DNA of 64,000 nucleotides, from assembly GCA_947630325.1 (NCBI GenBank), contig CANRHB010000001.1, positions 281,579 to 345,578 on the forward strand. The letters run 5' to 3'. This DNA is from an uncultured Clostridia bacterium (GTDB lineage Bacteria > Bacillota > Clostridia > Christensenellales > Borkfalkiaceae). The translations under genes and the position numbers were made by a program. Under the pieces are notes generated by a model, which had not been told where the DNA came from, did not search any database, and saw only the letters and a program-made list of their open reading frames with translations. This document shows, one piece after another, positions 62,568 through 64,000 of this stretch (positions are counted from its first letter, which is position 1; each line of letters starts with the position of its first letter).

Positions 62568-64000
62568 TCAGTGATTCGTGAAAACAATGATTTTATCATT
62601 TTTTTCGAGCTTGACTTTTCTATTCCATTGATCCCCTTCGAACAGTGTGATCCTGCCGCCCGGTTTCACATATCCGAGCACTACAGTGGGATTTTGCTTT
62701 TCCTTCGGAATGTCATTGCTGACGGACGCGTTCCATACCGCACGGATGAGTTCGCCCTCCGTGCATTCCTCCGGCAATTCTTCGAAGAAGGTGGAAACTT
62801 TTTTGGTGTACACTTCTTTGCTTTCGAACGATTCGGCTTCCTCGGTATCATATGTTAAAATATCGGTATAAAAATCGAAAATCGCCTCTTTTTCACCGAT
62901 TTGCGTGATCATTTTGCTGATATAGCGGTTACTGATGACAACATTGTTCACGCTGTAACTGCTGACAATATCATGATGCTTCGGATCGATGATTTCGACA
63001 ATGACATCGATACTTTCCAAATCGAAATCGGGATTGGCATTCTTTTTGGCAGAAATGATGTCCTGTACATAGACGAGATTGACAAGCGCTTTTGCGTCGA
63101 TGTTATCGTTCATCGTTGAACCGTCGGAAAGAATAAGAATGCTTGTGTCCTCGGCGTTGGCATCGACAAACCGCTCGATTGTAGAACAAATGAGTTCTTC
63201 GTCGTAAACCCCGGCCGCGACCGTTTCAATGACAAAAGGATATTCTTTGTAGTAATTCATCTTTTCGAGGCTATCTGCCTCATCGATAACGATGATCCGC
63301 AGGATTTCGTCATCGCTGTTCTTATAATTCCATTCGCTGCGAAAGGCGCAGAACCCCTGCATAATATCTTTTATTTTACTGTTGTGACCTAAAATGATCA
63401 CGTTTTTACGTTCGATCCAATAGTTGCGGTTGAGTTTTACGGTATACTTGCTCTCGGGGATGTCGCCCGTTCTTTCGATGTCTCTCTCGTTGCCGGAAGA
63501 AAAATAAAAGCGGTTCTTCCCGTCGGTCTGCATCGACGTGAGCGGAATGGCATGTCGGTGTGTTTTCAGATACTCGCCGATAAAGGCGCTGTCGTCTTTC
63601 ACCGCTTTATCCGCGACATAGAAAGTGGCGCCCTTATTGGAAAACAATTCTTTATAGACGAGATTCAACTCCGGCATCAAGGAGAACTGAGATAATATCT
63701 GACCCAAAATTTGATTGACTCGCACAGGGATAATGTTGCACTTCCCCTTGACCTGCTTATACTTAATAATTCTATTGACAAGTTCCCACGTCCAATCGTC
63801 GGAGATCTCCACGATGATTTTTTGAGAATCGGCCGAATAGTCTGCCGAAGTAATATCGGATACCTGCATAAGCGTTTTTATCGTTTGTGCATTTCCTTTA
63901 TTGTTTTCCTCCATCCGTTCACGGTTGCCGTATTGACAAACTGTATTGTTAATGTCATTTCCGAGAATGACCACCGCGCGCGCCTCTTCAATGGCAATAT
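62568..64000 (-). CDS. CASTOR/POLLUX-like RCK-domain protein, 5' end beyond the window
   Basis: At least 477 codons; the frame is open past the window end (the residues before the first GTG read IAIEEARA and fit the family), so the N-terminus, probably with membrane helices, is not seen. Two RCK/TrkA-like Rossmann domains show VVILGNDINNTV...KIIVEISDD...ILGQILSQFS, and NVIILGHNSKIKDIMQGF with an acidic IDEAD after strand 2. A third beta-rich domain ends TLFEGDQWNRKVKLEKNDKI. These match CASTOR/POLLUX-type voltage-gated-like ion channels, whose RCK ring gates conductance by ligand. It faces the SLOG-RyR operon tail to tail. Confidence 0.82.
   Translation of the reverse strand, partial: IAIEEARAVVILGNDINNTVCQYGNRERMEENNKGNAQTIKTLMQVSDITSADYSADSQKIIVEISDDWTWELVNRIIKYKQVKGKCNIIPVRVNQILGQILSQFSLMPELNLVYKELFSNKGATFYVADKAVKDDSAFIGEYLKTHRHAIPLTSMQTDGKNRFYFSSGNERDIERTGDIPESKYTVKLNRNYWIERKNVIILGHNSKIKDIMQGFCAFRSEWNYKNSDDEILRIIVIDEADSLEKMNYYKEYPFVIETVAAGVYDEELICSTIERFVDANAEDTSILILSDGSTMNDNIDAKALVNLVYVQDIISAKKNANPDFDLESIDVIVEIIDPKHHDIVSSYSVNNVVISNRYISKMITQIGEKEAIFDFYTDILTYDTEEAESFESKEVYTKKVSTFFEELPEECTEGELIRAVWNASVSNDIPKEKQNPTVVLGYVKPGGRITLFEGDQWNRKVKLEKNDKIIVFTNH

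Overview
The window looks like chromosome of an uncultured, spore-forming anaerobe of the class Clostridia, probably gut-associated. Evidence: the forespore factor SigG, the mother-cell pair SpoIIGA/SigE, a YlmC/YmxH protein, a DnaD-type replication protein and a BclA-like collagen repeat protein all point to an endospore former. DegV proteins, BioY, the ywlC/ywlE/rpiB gene order and strong AGGAGG ribosome sites are typical Firmicutes. Housekeeping genes are GC-rich; the accessory blocks (about 25.6-29 kb and 54.8-64 kb) are visibly more AT-rich.

Layout. 1-7.5 kb (minus): pepF, dnaB, threonylcarbamoyl-AMP synthase, YwlE-like phosphatase, rpiB, a DUF1538 membrane protein and a cut tandem P-II-like gene. 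8-17.1 kb (minus): a tight run sbcD-sbcC-hydrolase-like-lepB-degV-membrane protein-ACT-PFL. 17.2-25 kb: a DnaD protein, ymxH, sigG, an aldo/keto reductase remnant, a TetR/ECF S-component pair, a GH27 alpha-galactosidase with a small Cys protein, and spoIIGA-sigE. 25-29 kb: DnaA-box-like sites, a tRNA-Arg(ACG) with a broken duplicate upstream, and a small accessory cassette (two XRE membrane regulators, GNAT, PPOx, small membrane and zinc-ribbon proteins). 29.3-42.5 kb: three very large or modular surface lipoproteins, one split by a frameshift at a poly-C tract and one with a C-terminal thioredoxin domain. 43.2-45.8 kb: second degV, XRE, small membrane protein, bioY. 46.2-52.1 kb (minus): an amino-sugar operon (left-handed beta-helix protein, glmM, glmS, CapD/FlaA1-type dehydratase). 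52.7-54 kb: gdhA. 54.2-57.7 kb: tRNA-Arg(CCT), a 6S-like structured RNA with its own promoter and terminator, a TM2 protein, a YjdF-like membrane protein and a Cys-rich collagen-like protein. 57.9-64 kb: a frameshifted PPP phosphatase, an HhH-GPD-like protein and a sensor/channel-like locus.

The most unusual region is 59.5-64 kb: a SLOG-type Rossmann protein followed by a three-TM protein carrying two TrkA/RCK-like Rossmann domains and a C-terminal RyR domain, facing a CASTOR/POLLUX-like RCK protein (cut by the window end) with a conserved-looking 70-aa ORF behind it. This looks like an uncharacterised ligand-gated membrane sensing or conflict system. Other points: both tRNA-Arg genes are followed by a small cassette bracketed by duplicated tRNA-terminator hairpins; a poly-C tract could phase-switch a giant lipoprotein; and several families of palindromic interspersed repeats fill the long intergenic gaps.
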